Shown one piece after another: positions 10,118 to 36,820 of a stretch of DNA of 64,000 nt. The notes under the pieces were generated by a model. That model was not told the DNA's origin and searched no databases. It worked only from the letters and a program-made list of their open reading frames with translations. The DNA lies in contig OZ038387.1 in NCBI GenBank assembly GCA_964036045.1, positions 58,932,427 to 58,996,426 on the forward strand, in the 5' to 3' direction. The translations under genes and the position numbers were made by a program. This stretch comes from Eutreptiella sp. 'Long Island Sound 2002'. Taxonomy: Eukaryota; Euglenozoa; Euglenophyceae; Eutreptiales; Eutreptiaceae. Position 1 is the first letter of the stretch. Each line of letters starts with the position of its first letter.

Positions 10118-11218
10118 TCAGGCCTTGCAGGCAAACCAGCCCTTACATCCATGGGCCATACCCTGCCAATACCAATGTGCATGCCCATAGACCTTGCAGG
10201 GGGTTTTGGGCGAGCGCAAGCAATTAATCAGATCACCAGAGTTTCGGGAGCGGAAGTGGGGCTCCCCTTTGATCCAACTAAATGCCAGTGCCCCAGGCGC
10301 CACCTGCGTGGCCTCAAGGTGCGCTGATAGTTGACCGTGGTGCTGTGTGCCTTTCCCGCCGTGCACTTCACGTGCTCCGGCAACGAATGCGAGGAGGATC
10401 CTAAAGACGAAGACAACGTGGCGGAGGAGGCGTAGGACCGCTTCCCGGACGTACCTTTGCGCGCCTGTTTCTCCCGCTAGCGCGCTTTGCACTCCTTCTT
10501 TTTCTTGCTCCTTCGTTGCCCAGTACTTGTCTTTGAGCAGCGCCTGTGCGCTGTCCTCGGTCTTCAGGACTATTTCCCACAACTCCGCCACCATCTCTAG
10601 CGACTCGTGCCCCGCCATCGGCGGCCCCACGTCGCCGTACACGTCGCCCATTTGTACGTCGACATCCGGCGGGGGCTCCTCCAGAATCTGCTTGATCGGC
10701 CGCCCAAGGCGAATTGCCCAACGCGACGTGCCCGCTTGCTTCCGCACAGCCCATATGTTCGCTTTCGTCATGGCGTACGTGTCCGGCAAGTCGTGCTCCG
10801 GTACCCCTGCATGCGCGGCCTCTGCGCCGCCATCACCACGGCCCCTCGGCGGGACCCGAATGGCCTGTGAGCGCCCGCACAGGTGAGCCTGAATTGCCCG
10901 CCTCGGCGTGTGGGCGCGCTGCGCGCTGCATGAGGTCTACGAATCCGAACGTGGTTGTGGACTGCTCGATGACGAGATCGAAGCGCGACATCGATGCCCC
11001 ATCGAACTGCCAGGGCGAAGAGAAACACGTCGCGGTAGAAGGTGAAGGACGAAGAGACCATGGGGACCCCGAGTTGCCTGTTGAACAGTACCGCGCACCG
11101 GGTCATACTGAGCTGCTCCGATTGAGTAGCCGCAGTCAAGGATCGCTTGCCTCCTCTCCACTGGGATTTTGTCAGCCAGGTGCGCGCAAGATAGGAAGGT
11201 GGACCACGCGCTGTCCAT
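10118..11218 (-). pseudogene. GC-rich decayed coding frame, part 1
   Basis: Three successive minus-strand frames each give convincing protein. The first, from 11218, includes VERRQAILDCGYSIGAA. The next includes FNRQLGVPMVSSSFTFYRDV. The third, open from about 11000 to a TGA at 10118, includes SRFDLVIEQSTTTFGFVDLM and a Lys/Glu-rich helix near 10480-10560. Read together they suggest a protein of more than 300 residues broken by two frameshifts. The family is unknown to me. The tail below about 10350 changes composition and is probably not part of the ancestral gene. Confidence 0.45.
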
Positions 11219-11219
11219 G

Positions 11220-11943
11220 ATCTTGGGATCGTTTGCGAGCCCAGCGCTGAGGAGCCCGTCTGTGGAGCTGCAGCGCCAGCTGGAGGCGACTTATCGCTGT
11301 GACGGCCGTCTTCCACTAGCATACTGTACACAGGGCTCACAAAGAAAATATCCCGGACGTCCAGAGAGGAGATATATACAGCAGATAAACATATCTCACA
11401 GCCCCTCGGTCGCACACCCCTCCCTCAGTGCGGAATTTTCGTTCCTTCGGAACTGCAGTTCTAGGAAAGCGTTGTCTGACCACAGGGTGGTTGTTGCGCA
11501 AGGAGGTCGGTGCACAAAAAGGGGGGAGGGGATTCTTTGGCTGCCAGCTTATATTTCTTGACATTTACAATGTTGCACGTTGTCGGTGGCGAAAGCAAAA
11601 CACTTGACGCACCCTTTGGTTTTTCATTCAGAAATCGGAAGGGTGCACTACATGCAGAAGTATGTAATGTGTCCGTGGTAGCAGTGTCTTTGGTTTCGTG
11701 CGCACGATGTAGTATCACCCAACATAAACCCTGATTGCAACAGCAAATGGCACTGGGCAAGAGAAGTGCTCCCGCCAATACATGCAGAGTGAGAAATGAA
11801 TCATCAGGCTTGGCCTCAGCCTTTGGGCTTTGAGAGGCGTGGGCAGGGCGCTCTGGTTTGGGGGGAGCGCTATGGGGGAGCATTAGCGCGCCGGGCATCT
11901 TTTTTGACCCGTGTCCCACCGGTGACCTTCTAGGGGGTGCACT
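11220..11943. other. No gene recognised
   Basis: GC content drops back to the window average. The frames here carry no family signature. The word GCGCGCCGGGCATC near 11886 belongs to a short GC-rich motif also seen near 44570 and 49390. Confidence 0.35.
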
Positions 11944-12056
11944 AAGGGGGCGCACTTAGCGCAGTGCAACTATTTGGGTGTCTGCCCGTACTAGAGACCC
12001 ATACTTTGAGATACTAGGGGCATCATTGTTACCCCTAGCGTAGGTTTTGAGATCTG
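11944..12056 (-). repeat. Dispersed palindromic repeat, inverted copy
   Basis: Reverse-complement copy of 3231-3352, including the CTAGGGG palindrome around 12015-12040. Confidence 0.7.
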
Positions 12057-12252
12057 CTTTTGTCCCCTTTGTTGGGGACCCCCGAGAATGGGGTGACATA
12101 GCAGTTCCGCCCTCTTTTGGGCCACCGAGAAGGCAGGGGTGAAGCAGCCACTTCTGATTTTGTCCCCCTTTGTTTGGGGATCCCCGAGAATGCAAGGGTG
12201 ACATAGCACTTCCGCCCTCTTTTGGGCCCCCGAGAAGGCAGGGGTGAGGCAG
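12055..12252 (+). repeat. Two tandem units of a ~118-bp dispersed repeat
   Basis: Each unit contains CCCCTTTGTTGGGGA, GGGTGACATAGCA, TTCCGCCCTCTTTTGGGCC and CGAGAAGGCAGGGGTGA. The same unit recurs at 30198-30352. TTTTGGGCC and the CCCC/GGGG words could fold, but no function is evident. Confidence 0.7.
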
Positions 12253-12259
12253 CCCTTTG

Positions 12260-13324
12260 CACCCCGTTTATGACGATGGCACGGGTGGTGGTGTCCAGTG
12301 GTGGGTGAAACAGTGTAAGTCCAACTGTGTGAGATGGACTGTGCAAATTTTGAGGCCCCTAAAGTGCCAACAAGTTCCCTGGCTAGAGCATTGGCAACAC
12401 TGCTTGTCTGGTATCTGCGAGACCGGTAGAGCATACGTTTGTTCTGCTGGCCACCCGGAACCCAATGACTGCACACCCACGGTCTCGGAGGGAAGGGGGT
12501 AGGGGGGGGGGGATCACATGTGAATGGCTTGGAAACTGAGTGTAAATGGAATATATCTTGGACGTGCTTACACTACGCCCCTGTCACACCTGTGGGAGAC
12601 AATTTTCAGACCAATGCCGATTAGAATATGTACATACACCCACTCACCCCCCCAGCCCCCCACACACACTGATGACGCAAAGCGACCAAATCCCGGCAAA
12701 GCAAGAGCAATGCAGGCACTAGTCGTCAGTGGATTCTCGTCAGGCCGCCGACAGTCAAAGAAAAGCCATGACCATCGGCGACTAGGCGCCTTTCTGCAGG
12801 AAGCAGGCGTACAGCCGCAGCCCTGAACTCTCGGAGTCCTGATGAACAAATGAGGCACTGCACTGCCACAGTGGCAGTTCAGCCTCATCTGATTTGGGTT
12901 CTGATTTTGACAGGCAAACATGTGAGCAAACCGAACCTGGCGGCTCCTGCGGACCAGGCCTTGTTTGCACCGGGCAACATGCACGTGTGGTCTTCACGGT
13001 TCACGCCGCTCTCGGTGATGGCGTTCGGGCTCCTGCTATTCTACTGTTCCCACTAGAAGGGCTGGACACACACACACACACATACACACACGTTGGGAAC
13101 CGCGAAACAAGAACAGAGCAAGAAAAGCGGTGGGAGAAACTCCTCAGGAGCTGCAGAGCAGCCCTAGACGTCTTTCGGTCTGTCAAAGAGTGCACAGCGC
13201 ATCCATTGTGTGCCCTTGCGCCCCGCAACGGACCTCAATAGTTCCATGTCCTTCTACCTTAAGCCATCACATTGCAAGCTAATTATACTGTGTTAGGTGC
13301 TCCAACCCAACCCCCCCCCCCCCC

Positions 13325-13380
<56 letters not shown>

Positions 13381-14330
13381 AGTAAAGACAGAGATAAATG
13401 TCAGGCAACTCTCTTCTGGCCTGGGCACAAAGCTGCGTAAAGGCTAGGCTTCGTTCTGGAAGTGACTGTCACATCACGCGTAGCGCGGGCGGAAGTGCTG
13501 GGAATGAGGCAGAAATGGGTAAAAGGTCAGTGCGGCCATCAGAAACCCCCGACTCGTTGACACAACAAAAGAGGCAGGCGTTGAATTGACACAGGGTGTG
13601 GCCCCTGCGCCAGCCCCCCACTACACACACACAACACAGTGGAGGGTGGCACCATCAGGCAGAGTTGGGTCACTTCATTAAGGTTAAATTGCACTGCACT
13701 TACTCTGGTATTGCACAATCGTGAGCACGTGGCCATGTTCTGGAAGATAGGAAGTTCCTGGCTCCAATCTTCTTGTCAATTGGAAGGGGGAATAGAAAGC
13801 TATGTGGTCACGAAACCAAAAGAAACGCGGATCGCGCCACCGCTTGTTTAGGTTGGGTGGGGAGAAGGCGTACATGGACTCGAGTGCAGCTTGGTGGCTG
13901 TGCTGGGGAAGGGTGGTTGTGTTCCTATTCAGGAGTGTATGGCATCCGGAGCTGTGGGCTGTGTGCATCCACTGTGCAGGGCAACGTCGAACCGGGTAAG
14001 TACTGAAAGCCATTGAACTGAGCTGGGCATGTGTGCCTAAAGCGGGGGGTTAGGAGTTCAGAGCCAAATACCCGCTCCCCTGCACTCCACAAAAAGTGTG
14101 GGGACCACTAACAACCCTGATGATCACATGGACAGACGCAGAAAGACACATACACAACCACAAAGACAAAAAATAAACACACAACGCCTACACACAACAA
14201 AACATGCACACACACAAACCCACAGTCACACAAATGTTGCTCAGTGGAGGGAGGCTGTCTGCTTGGTGCCGACTTCTAGTAAGGGCCTTCCAGGTGCACT
14301 GCTGCCGTGCAGTGCGCAGCTGCTAAGCCT
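12260..14330. other. No gene recognised; microsatellites
   Basis: Holds a CA run near 13069-13092 and a mixed C/CA/GA microsatellite at 13309-13378. Neither strand shows a convincing exon. Confidence 0.35.
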
Positions 14331-14337
14331 AAGCCGT

Positions 14338-14943
14338 TCAGTCTTGATCGGAGCGAGGCTGTCCTGCAACACAGACCAAATTGATGCAATACCGGTTACC
14401 AGCAGCATCTGGCAAATTGTGCCCCAAATGAGTCCCGTTCACACTGACCACCTCTCCATCAGGCAGGACCCGCACGTTCTCAGCCACCACCTCGTCGTCC
14501 CGGAAACTGGGCCACCCGTGGGCCTGGCTCTCTGCAAGAAAATCCGCCCAGCTTCTGCTGGGCCCCGGGGCCACAAACAGCTTCAAACCAGTCACAGGGT
14601 CATAGAAGACAGTGCCAGCCTTGGCCTGGTCTGCAAACGGGGTGGTTTCCCAGTATCCCCATTCTTCAGCCCAGTGGCGGTTGTAGCAGCAGATCTGGCG
14701 GCCTGTGCCCACGTCTGCGCCCCAGCGAAGCGCCGCTGGAAACGGTGCAGCGCAAGTGCCATATGCAGTGGGGCGCATGAGGTCCTCTGAACCCCGCAGC
14801 TCCTCCGATGCTCCGCCCCCTGCTGAGGCCTGCAGTGTCACAACTAAAGTGACAACAACGGCGGCAGTCACTGCAATGCCGACCACAAGGAGCAGCCACA
14901 TTCGGCCGCGCGCAGAGAGGCAGGAAGATGCCTCCTTTTCCAT
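14338..14943 (-). CDS. Membrane-anchored MsrB-like (methionine-R-sulfoxide reductase) protein
   Basis: An intronless frame of 201 codons from the ATG at 14943 to a TGA. Upstream in-frame codons are unlikely to be used, because the ATG lies just after a pyrimidine-rich stretch ending CCAAG and begins a compact N terminus. Residues 15-38 form one hydrophobic membrane segment followed by a small, Gly-rich linker, giving a type II topology. The domain that follows has the MsrB core words GWPSF (143-147), THLGHNLPD (171-179) and RYCINLV (184-190). C186 matches the usual catalytic Cys of MsrB enzymes, which reduce the R form of methionine sulfoxide. The two CxxC zinc motifs of classical MsrB are missing; the nearest is a CC pair at 85-86. 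The fold is therefore well supported and the activity is an inference. Confidence 0.75.
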   Translation of the reverse strand: MEKEASSCLSARGRMWLLLVVGIAVTAAVVVTLVVTLQASAGGGASEELRGSEDLMRPTAYGTCAAPFPAALRWGADVGTGRQICCYNRHWAEEWGYWETTPFADQAKAGTVFYDPVTGLKLFVAPGPSRSWADFLAESQAHGWPSFRDDEVVAENVRVLPDGEVVSVNGTHLGHNLPDAAGNRYCINLVCVAGQPRSDQD

Positions 14944-14949
14944 GGTCCC

Positions 14950-16250
14950 TTGGCAAGAAAATGCAAACACAGTATGTGGCCCAATCTGAAGACTCCCAAA
15001 TGACACTCCCTCGACATGTAGGGCCAGCAATAGTGGTGTGCCCACCAAAGCCCACTACAACCGGTACTACGTAGATGCCACAGCTGTATGTTGGCTATCA
15101 CCTTTTGCCCACACCTTACAAAACCTCTCTTTGCCCTTACCTGGCGTCCAAACAACGGTAACAGGAACAAAACTTGCGGAAACAACGCCCCATGATGTCT
15201 GGACACGGACATGACGTCTGGACACGGAGTTGTTTGTGCGCAGTACAAGAGCACACGGGCTGCCTTTGGCGCAGGCTATGGGGCAACGAGGAAGGCCGGA
15301 ATGCCTGGATCATCCACCGAGTTCATTGTCAAATACAACTTGCCACCACCTGCATCACCAGCAAAAGAGGGAAGAAGACATCAGTAGCTCTGACATCGAC
15401 CTCAACCAAATCGAGGAACCGCCAATTTAATGGTTCCAAAAATTATGATGTCTGGACAAGCCGTTGTTTGGATGGGGGGCGTGAATTGTGCCGAAAACGG
15501 GGGGGGGGGGGATGTGCAGATTTCGGACGGTTGAGTTGGTAGTGTGTCTTGCGACTTGTTTTTCACTGTTTGTTTCACACGATCTCGCAGACAGAAATCA
15601 TTGCCTTTCCACATCGCATTGGTGTGGGTTCCCTCCAAGCAACCAAACAAGACCTTTGCGTACACCACATTAATTCTGCATATCTTGGTCAGGACCAAAT
15701 GTGAGATTCTGGACACATCAATGAATGCTATGCAATCCCCTCAATGCACGTTCGCTGCACAATAGTGGGATCCGGCATATCCCCACGAGTGCGCCACCTT
15801 CTGTTGCATCCCATTCCTATGTTGTTTTGTCCCATTTCTGGACCACCATGCGCTGCTCCTCAGGAGACAGAGGTGCCACAGAGGGCATTGTTGCAACGTT
15901 TGAGCACCGCATGCACATTCGCTCACACCTCCCGCAACTTTCGAGCCCCGTCCCAGCACTTGTGTGGAGCGGCCTGCCCATGCACACTCCCCTTGCAGCG
16001 TGCCCTAACCACCCTTGGGTACCCCAGACACCCCCAAAGCTACACCCAAGGGAGAGTCAACCCGGGGCGACGTGCGACAGGCCAAGCAACAAACAACGAC
16101 GAAGTGCATGGGCAAGAGCAGGGGGACAATGTTTCGCCCGAAACTACACTTCCCTCAACTCTGTAAGGGAGTTGTTGCACTGCGCCCACACCGTGCACAC
16201 ACCATGCTGACTATCAGGGGCCAAGCGCCGGTGAATCATCCCAAGAAGTA
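14950..16250. other. No gene recognised
   Basis: A near-direct repeat of GTCTGGACACGG lies near 15197-15225 and an 11-G run near 15500. No supported coding exon was seen. Confidence 0.35.
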
Positions 16251-16256
16251 CCTTTG

Positions 16257-16556
16257 CTGGAGGCTTTTTGATGGTTGCTTCCGGGTAAGCGTTGTCATTT
16301 CGTGAAGGCTTCTGCATGGTTGCTGTTCATTCTTGGAGGCTTCTGGATGGTTGCTGGTAATTTCTGGAGGCTTCTGGACGCTTGCTGCAATTTCTTGGTG
16401 GCTTCTGGCTGTTTGCTGTTGTTTCTTGGAGGCTTCTGGGTGGTCACTGTTAATTCCTGAAGGCTTCTGGATGGTTGCTGTTGGTGTCTGGAGGCGTGTA
16501 GACGGTTGCTGTTACTTCATGGAGGCTTCTGGATGGCTGCTGTTCATTTCTGGAGC
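16257..16556 (+). repeat. 33-bp minisatellite, about nine copies
   Basis: Degenerate tandem units with the consensus GGAGGCTTCTGGATGGTTGC followed by TGTTaaTTTCTT. Because 33 is a multiple of three, all frames stay open over long stretches; the Trp/Leu/Gly-rich translation is a by-product. Confidence 0.8.
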
Positions 16557-16566
16557 CAACACAACC

Positions 16567-18840
16567 TCAGTACTGTTTGCAGCCACCTTCACCTCTGGAA
16601 CCGAAAGCAAGCAATCTGCTACCGGACCCTACGGTCCCTCGACGTACCCAATGTGTGCACCCAACGTGCACCGCGCTGAGAGGACCCTCTGTTAGCAGAA
16701 ACACCATTCCATATGGAGGTGCACACTCGGTCACGATAGCCCCCGTAGCCCTGCTCTGACTCTTGGACTCTTGGAGATTGTTTTGGGGGGGCTTTGCCGG
16801 ACTGCCAGGTCCACGATCCCCCGTACTGCCCGCACTGTTGTGACCACCAGCCAAGATCATTCCGCCGCCTTTGCCATTGACGTCTGTGCCCACACCGCCA
16901 CTGACGCCATCAATGATGAGCGTGCCTGGTGTGCGTGGGGATGCCTCTGCGGAGCACAGAGCGTCCAGGAGCTCCCCCCACCCCCACCCCCAAGGGCCAT
17001 GGATGACCGCCCCTGTGGCCAGCCAACACCTCCGTGGCTGGAGATGACCACCGATTGCGGCTTCCCTTGAGGGGGGGGGCGGGGGGGGGCACGAGCAATC
17101 CCAGGCTTTGGGGCGTGGCAGGTGTGCGCTGCCCCTGCGGTGCCCCAAAAGTGCGCCAGCCGCGAGTAACTGCAATCGGTCATCGGCCATCGATGGCGTC
17201 GGTTGGCCATCAACTGCCGTCGTTTAAGCCCCAACCCCCGCCGGTTGAGTGTCAGCCGTGGACCGAATCCTGCCCCCGATCACCTCAGGCCGTCCTGAGT
17301 GCAAAGAAGAACTGCCTCGTTCCTAAAGGACGGCCCTGCCCGTTCGGCGGGCCATCGGATCCCAACAGCCGTTGGATGGGGACTGGCATTGCCGCTTCCA
17401 CGCCCGCACTGACGCCTGTGGCGACACTCCCAGAGAAGGGGCACACGGTCCCATGCAACGCAAACTGCGCCCTCAGGCCCGGGCAGTACCCCCATTGCAC
17501 CGGGACCAGGGGGACGTCCCCGACGCATGTGGGCGCGGCACCCGGCGTGCGTGGGCGTTGGTGCATGCAGCCATGCGCCTCTGCATGGCTGCCGGGGCTG
17601 TCCGAGCACTTGCACGAGCAAGCGACCGTCGAGCGATGCATGCGATACCATGAGCACTTGGCAAAAGGCGTCCAAAGACGCGAATTCCCAGGCAGTCTGT
17701 GGGGCAGAGCCACACACTCATACCGCCTCCTTGTACTGCGCCACAAGGAGACGGACAGCCGCCTCTGCTGCCGCAAGTTCCCCAGCCCATATTCCGGCTT
17801 GCCTCCTTCGAAGCCCGCTTGGCTACCAATATGTACCCCAAGGCAGTAACGTTGGTAGGAGACCGAGCAGGCATCATGGGCTGCCAGCCTTGGGAGGGGG
17901 AGGCGTTCCCCGTGCCGGTGCAAATACGTCGCACGCTCCTCGCTGTGCACTCTTTGAGGGTGGTCATCAGCGGAAAACTTACGTACTTTGCCCGACCCCA
18001 ACGCAGAGGCTGCGGGATGGGGCGCAACGACCGCCCCCATGGACAACGCCCACCTCGGCCGTCACACACCAAAGGAGCATCCCACAGGAGGGGGGTGGGT
18101 TGCATGTAACCAGTTGCTGCAACCGGCTGCTGCTCCTGTGGGACGACCTGGTGCCTAGCGAAACCGCCCAGCGAGCGACAGATGTCCACGAAGCTGCTGA
18201 GGAGGCGTGGGTCATGGAGCCCTGTCAACACCTGCCCGTTTCCTGGGGCGAGGGCCTCCGGGATGTCTGCTCTTGGCTGCCACCACAACCGATGCCTCAT
18301 GTTGCCCACACATGACCATGCCACCATTCCGGAACGGGAGGAGGGTTGTCCAGCGGCATGTGGGGCAACAGGTCCGCCATCCCTTGCAACCCCTGGGCCG
18401 CCCAGAGCGCCCAAGGGAGCTGCATCGTCCATCGTTGGCACTGCCAGGGCTCGTATCCTCCTCCGGGTCGCAGTACGGGCAGTACGGACATGCCCCTGCG
18501 AAAACCGCAGCCGCCTCCAGCAAACACGCCACCTGATGGACCGTCGCCATGGGCACAGCAGTAATGCAGCTGCCGCCCGGATTTGGCAGCAGATGTGGGT
18601 CTCCTCAGCACTCGGGGGCCGGCTCCTCGGTGACGATGTGATGCCTCTCCCTCAACGAACCGTGGCTGGAGGCCGCGTTGGGGAAGGGGGGGCAGCCGGC
18701 GGCAAGGGGGGCGGGGGGGGAGCGGGGGATACCGGCCGCAGGAGCCAGGGGTTGGCCATCCCAAGACGGGGGGCCGACCGGTGTGTGAGGCAAAAGGGAC
18801 GTTAGTGCCAAGGGGTTTCCAGCCAAGGTGCGTTGCCAAA
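16567..18840 (-). other. GC-rich stretch with several long, unassigned frames
   Basis: Long open frames exist on both strands, which is expected at this GC content. The more protein-like pieces are on the minus strand: a Gly-rich piece near 16700-16950 (TLIIDGVSGGVGTDVNG), one near 17300-17450 (VATGVSAGVEAAMPVPIQ), one at 18130-18240 (LLSSFVDICRSLGGFARHQ) and a Cys-rich piece near 18480 (CPYCPYCDPEEDTSPGS). They fall in different frames with no clear splice sites. A diverged multi-exon gene is possible, but I cannot build one. Confidence 0.2.
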
Positions 18841-19623
18841 GATCCCGTGGTCAGCCAGGCTCGGACCTGACATGACCATCAGCACCAAAGACAAGAAGTG
18901 GAAACGCGTGAAACACGTTTGACCATGCGCGCCAAAGAGAATAACACCCACCCCCTGTTGTTCAGGGCCTCGCCCCTGGTTTGTTCAGCTCCAGTGTCCC
19001 CCCCTTGGGCGAAGGGGGGGGTCGTCTGTGGACGATTTCGGCACACCTCCAATTTTGGGAGGGGGGCCATCAGACGCGGGAAACTTCAACGCACCAGCTG
19101 TCAAAAAATGCGGCCTTTTTTGCACTCGGACCACGCTCACAAACGTTCTCGACGACGACCCACTCCCAAGCGAGTCATATGAACAAACGTGACGAACAGA
19201 CGGACTGCCGACAACAGCGCAACAATACTGGGCTACCGCGACCAGAGGGAATGCACAAGGAGCAGGAAGTACCCCAAATTGCACAACAAACTTTCGGGGG
19301 AAAATTTCCGCACCAAATTGAAAAACGAAAACTTCCCCACGAAGCCCCCCCCCCCCTGTACATCACGTTCTTGGACCCCCGGAGCCACCCCCCGTGTGAC
19401 ATTCCGTCGGGTTGTTGTTTCTTTACGGGGCCCTGGACAGTCACCCGTTCTTCCCTTTGCGCGCTGCGTCGGGTCGTTGCGTTTTGTCGGCCGCTGCCGC
19501 CTGTGCTCCTTCTGGTGTTGTTTCCCCGTTCGCGAAGCCCAGTAGTTGGTGTACCGGGGCTGTGCTGGTTGCCAACCCCCCCTCCAGGCTCCCCAGTGCA
19601 CAAACGCGCGCGGTACGCACATG

Positions 19624-34033
<14,410 letters not shown>

Positions 34034-36100
34034 CTGCTACCCCACACCACTTTCATGAGTGCCTCTGAGCAATTGATTGATTGACCGGCAGTACATTTCC
34101 CTGCCTTTCTTCTGTACGTAGCTCGTTGAAAGTAACTGCGGGCTGTGTAGGTGCGCACATGTCCATTTCTAGAGGGACATCGCTCCATGAAGTCTGATTG
34201 GTGACCATGTTGTACAATCAGCGTCCAGTGCTATGTGTTTTGAGTGACCTGCTTGTTAGTTGGCCAGTGGGGAGTAGTGGTGGTGCTGGGTTGGGGACAA
34301 GGGTGCTGTGTGCAGTTTTGTGAATGAGAGCAGACAGCCCGCCCCACCGCTCATGAATTTTAGCTATTGCCCCTCTGGGGTCCAGTCCCCCACCACTGAT
34401 GCTAAGCTTCACACTTATTCACAGGCAGTCGTTCCCAGAGCACTCTACAAACTACACACTCTCCACCACTGATGTGGCAATTGTCACACACGGCCAGAGA
34501 CTCGTGCATCACCATTTGTTATGCATCAGTGGTCCACTTCAGTTTTAGCATTTCATTGCGGGTCGTGCCCTACCAATTCAAATGTCACTTGTGATGGGCG
34601 CATTGCCAGTACTGTCAGCCAACAACTTGTGATAGACCAGCTTAATACTACTAGGTGACTCAAAATGCACAAACAGGGCGGCCCTTTGGGAGGTCTTTAT
34701 CTATTTCTATTTTCATTTTGTTCAGGAACACAAACCCCCGCCCATATGCCGTGGTCATTTGTAGGGCTGGTTGGGGGAAGGCCCTATGGCACAGCGCTGT
34801 CCTTTAGAAACGACTTACTTTTTTGTGTTTCATGGAGGACAGCCGAAAAAATTTTGAGTGGCAAGATGGCGATTAACCGAAGGGTGATGGTCAATCGACA
34901 CCAGTTGGTTTCTAACCAACAGCAGATATTGGTCAGCTGGTTGAGGTCAGGCATACCGGAGTCCGGCAGGGTTTTTTTTTTTGCATTCAGGACCGCCCTG
35001 GTCAAAATGCGTGTTTCATGTGTGCATGTCAAGTTTCATTTAGGTTGCAAGATTGCAGTGAACTGAAGGTGGTTGGCGATTGACACCAGTCGGTCGGTAG
35101 CCGACAGCAGTTACTGGTCAGCTGCTGCTCTGTTGAGGGTAGGGAGTAACATAGTCTGGCAGGTTTTTTTTCAGGACCACCCCGGTCTAAACGTGTGCAT
35201 CATGTGTGCACATGAGCTTCTTGGTGGGTTCTCAGTTGCCCACACGTGAATGTGAACTCGATGGGATGGTGCATTTTGGATGCTGCACCACTTGGCCTTC
35301 CACACAGTACTAGATTGCCACAAACTTACCTCGTGGGGCAAGGCCTCTGGCCACTACCTCCTTTTCATTGGAGCATGTGTATGCAACACTCCAACCCTTG
35401 GGCATCCATGTCATTGACACTGCTGAAAAGGTGGTACTATATGCATGCATGTTACATGGATGGAATGCAAAAGGGAAAGCAGCAATCGGGAATGGGTTAT
35501 GTGGATGGTTAGGGTTAGGAACATCGGCAGATCATGGAACTCAAAGCTTCGAATGCCATGGTTGCATTGCCCATGACAGAGTCAAAGGCATGCTGCACTC
35601 GCAAAACACACCCTAACCATCTACACACCCAATGCAGGTATTCTGCACCACTCTGACCTCCAATCTACAATCAATTACCTCTACTTCGGGTGTGTGTGTT
35701 CTCAGTGCAACCCCGATGTACGCACTGTGTGCACCGTGCTCCCAACTCCCAAAGCCCAAAGCCCAAAGTAGTGAATCCAAGGAGATGACCCTCTATGTGG
35801 AGGATTTGTTGGTTGAAACCCCCAGCACCCCTTGGCATACATAATAAACCAGAAACCACCCATTTGGGCACTGCATTTGCGACCTGACGATTATTGGGAA
35901 CCATACATAATTTGTTCGCTCATTGTTAAGAAATGGCACAGATTTTGTCGCGCCAGAATTTGAAGATTCTCAGCTTCAAGGTCATGTGCTGTTCCGCCAG
36001 GAGGCCCCTTGGAAGAAAAACGGCACAACAAGCCTACAGCTGGTGCCACTATCAGTTCAAACAGAGACTTTGCTCCAAGGCGGCCTCAATTGTTGGAAAA
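34034..36100. other. No gene recognised upstream of HMG-CoA reductase
   Basis: The promoter of the HMG-CoA reductase gene should lie here, but I see no clear TATA-type element. The word GGTTAGGGTTAGG near 35508 is telomere-like. Two diverged copies of a 150-base stretch around CGACACCAGTTGGT and GACACCAGTCGGT lie at 34860-35000 and 35040-35180. Confidence 0.35.
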
Positions 36101-36104
36101 CACG

Positions 36105-36175
36105 TGTACCACTGCCTCTACCGCTGTCCCTACCACTACCTCTACCACCACCCAGCCCGGACCCACTTCGCTGCG
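36105..36175 (+). repeat. Small (ACTGCCTCTACC)n block
   Basis: First, plus-oriented block of the minisatellite that expands downstream. Confidence 0.6.
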
Positions 36176-36275
36176 CTGGTATACTACGCACGGCTTGACA
36201 GTGGCCACAAGATGTCACTGCAGGTGAGCGCATTCCGCCAGAAGGCAATTCGGCCACTCAGCGCCACAAGAAGCT

Positions 36276-36660
36276 AGGCAGTGGTAGAGGCAGTGGTAGA
36301 GGCAGTGGTGCCGGGGCAGTGGTAGAGGCACTGGTGGGGCAGGATGGTGGGGCAGTGGTACAGGCAGTGGTGGGGTAGTGGTAGGGGCAGCACTAGACAC
36401 TGTGGTAGAGGCAGTGGTAGAGGCAATGGTAGAGGCAGTGGTAGAGGCAATGGTAGAGGCAGTGGTAGAGGCAGTGGTAGAGGCAGTGGTGGGGCAGTGG
36501 TAGGGGTAATGGTGGCGCAGTAGTGGAGCCAGTGGAGGGGTGGTGGCAGAGGTAGTGGTGGGGCAGTGGTAGAGGCAGTGGTAGAGGCAGTGGTGCTAAG
36601 GCAGTGGTACAGGCATTGGTGGGGTGCTATGGTGGGGCAGTGGTACAGGCAGTGGTGGGG
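36276..36660 (-). repeat. 12-bp minisatellite, inverted arm
   Basis: About 385 bases of degenerate GGTAGAGGCAGT units, which are the reverse complement of the ACTGCCTCTACC units on the right. Separated from the right arm by about 160 bases of unrelated sequence (36661-36820). Confidence 0.9.
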
Positions 36661-36820
36661 TACTGGGCCAAGAGTGGGCAAATTATGTGGAATCTGGTTG
36701 CACGACACATAGCGAAAGAACTCCAATGCAATGCAATGCAGTTGTGCGTGAGGCAGTGAATCGCTGCTCAAGGGGAGAAGCACATTGTGGTAACACAGAA
36801 AATGGTCATTTCTCGAGGTG

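Noticed and set aside
16300-16555. Membrane protein rich in Trp, Leu and Phe
   Set aside because: Translation of the 33-bp minisatellite.
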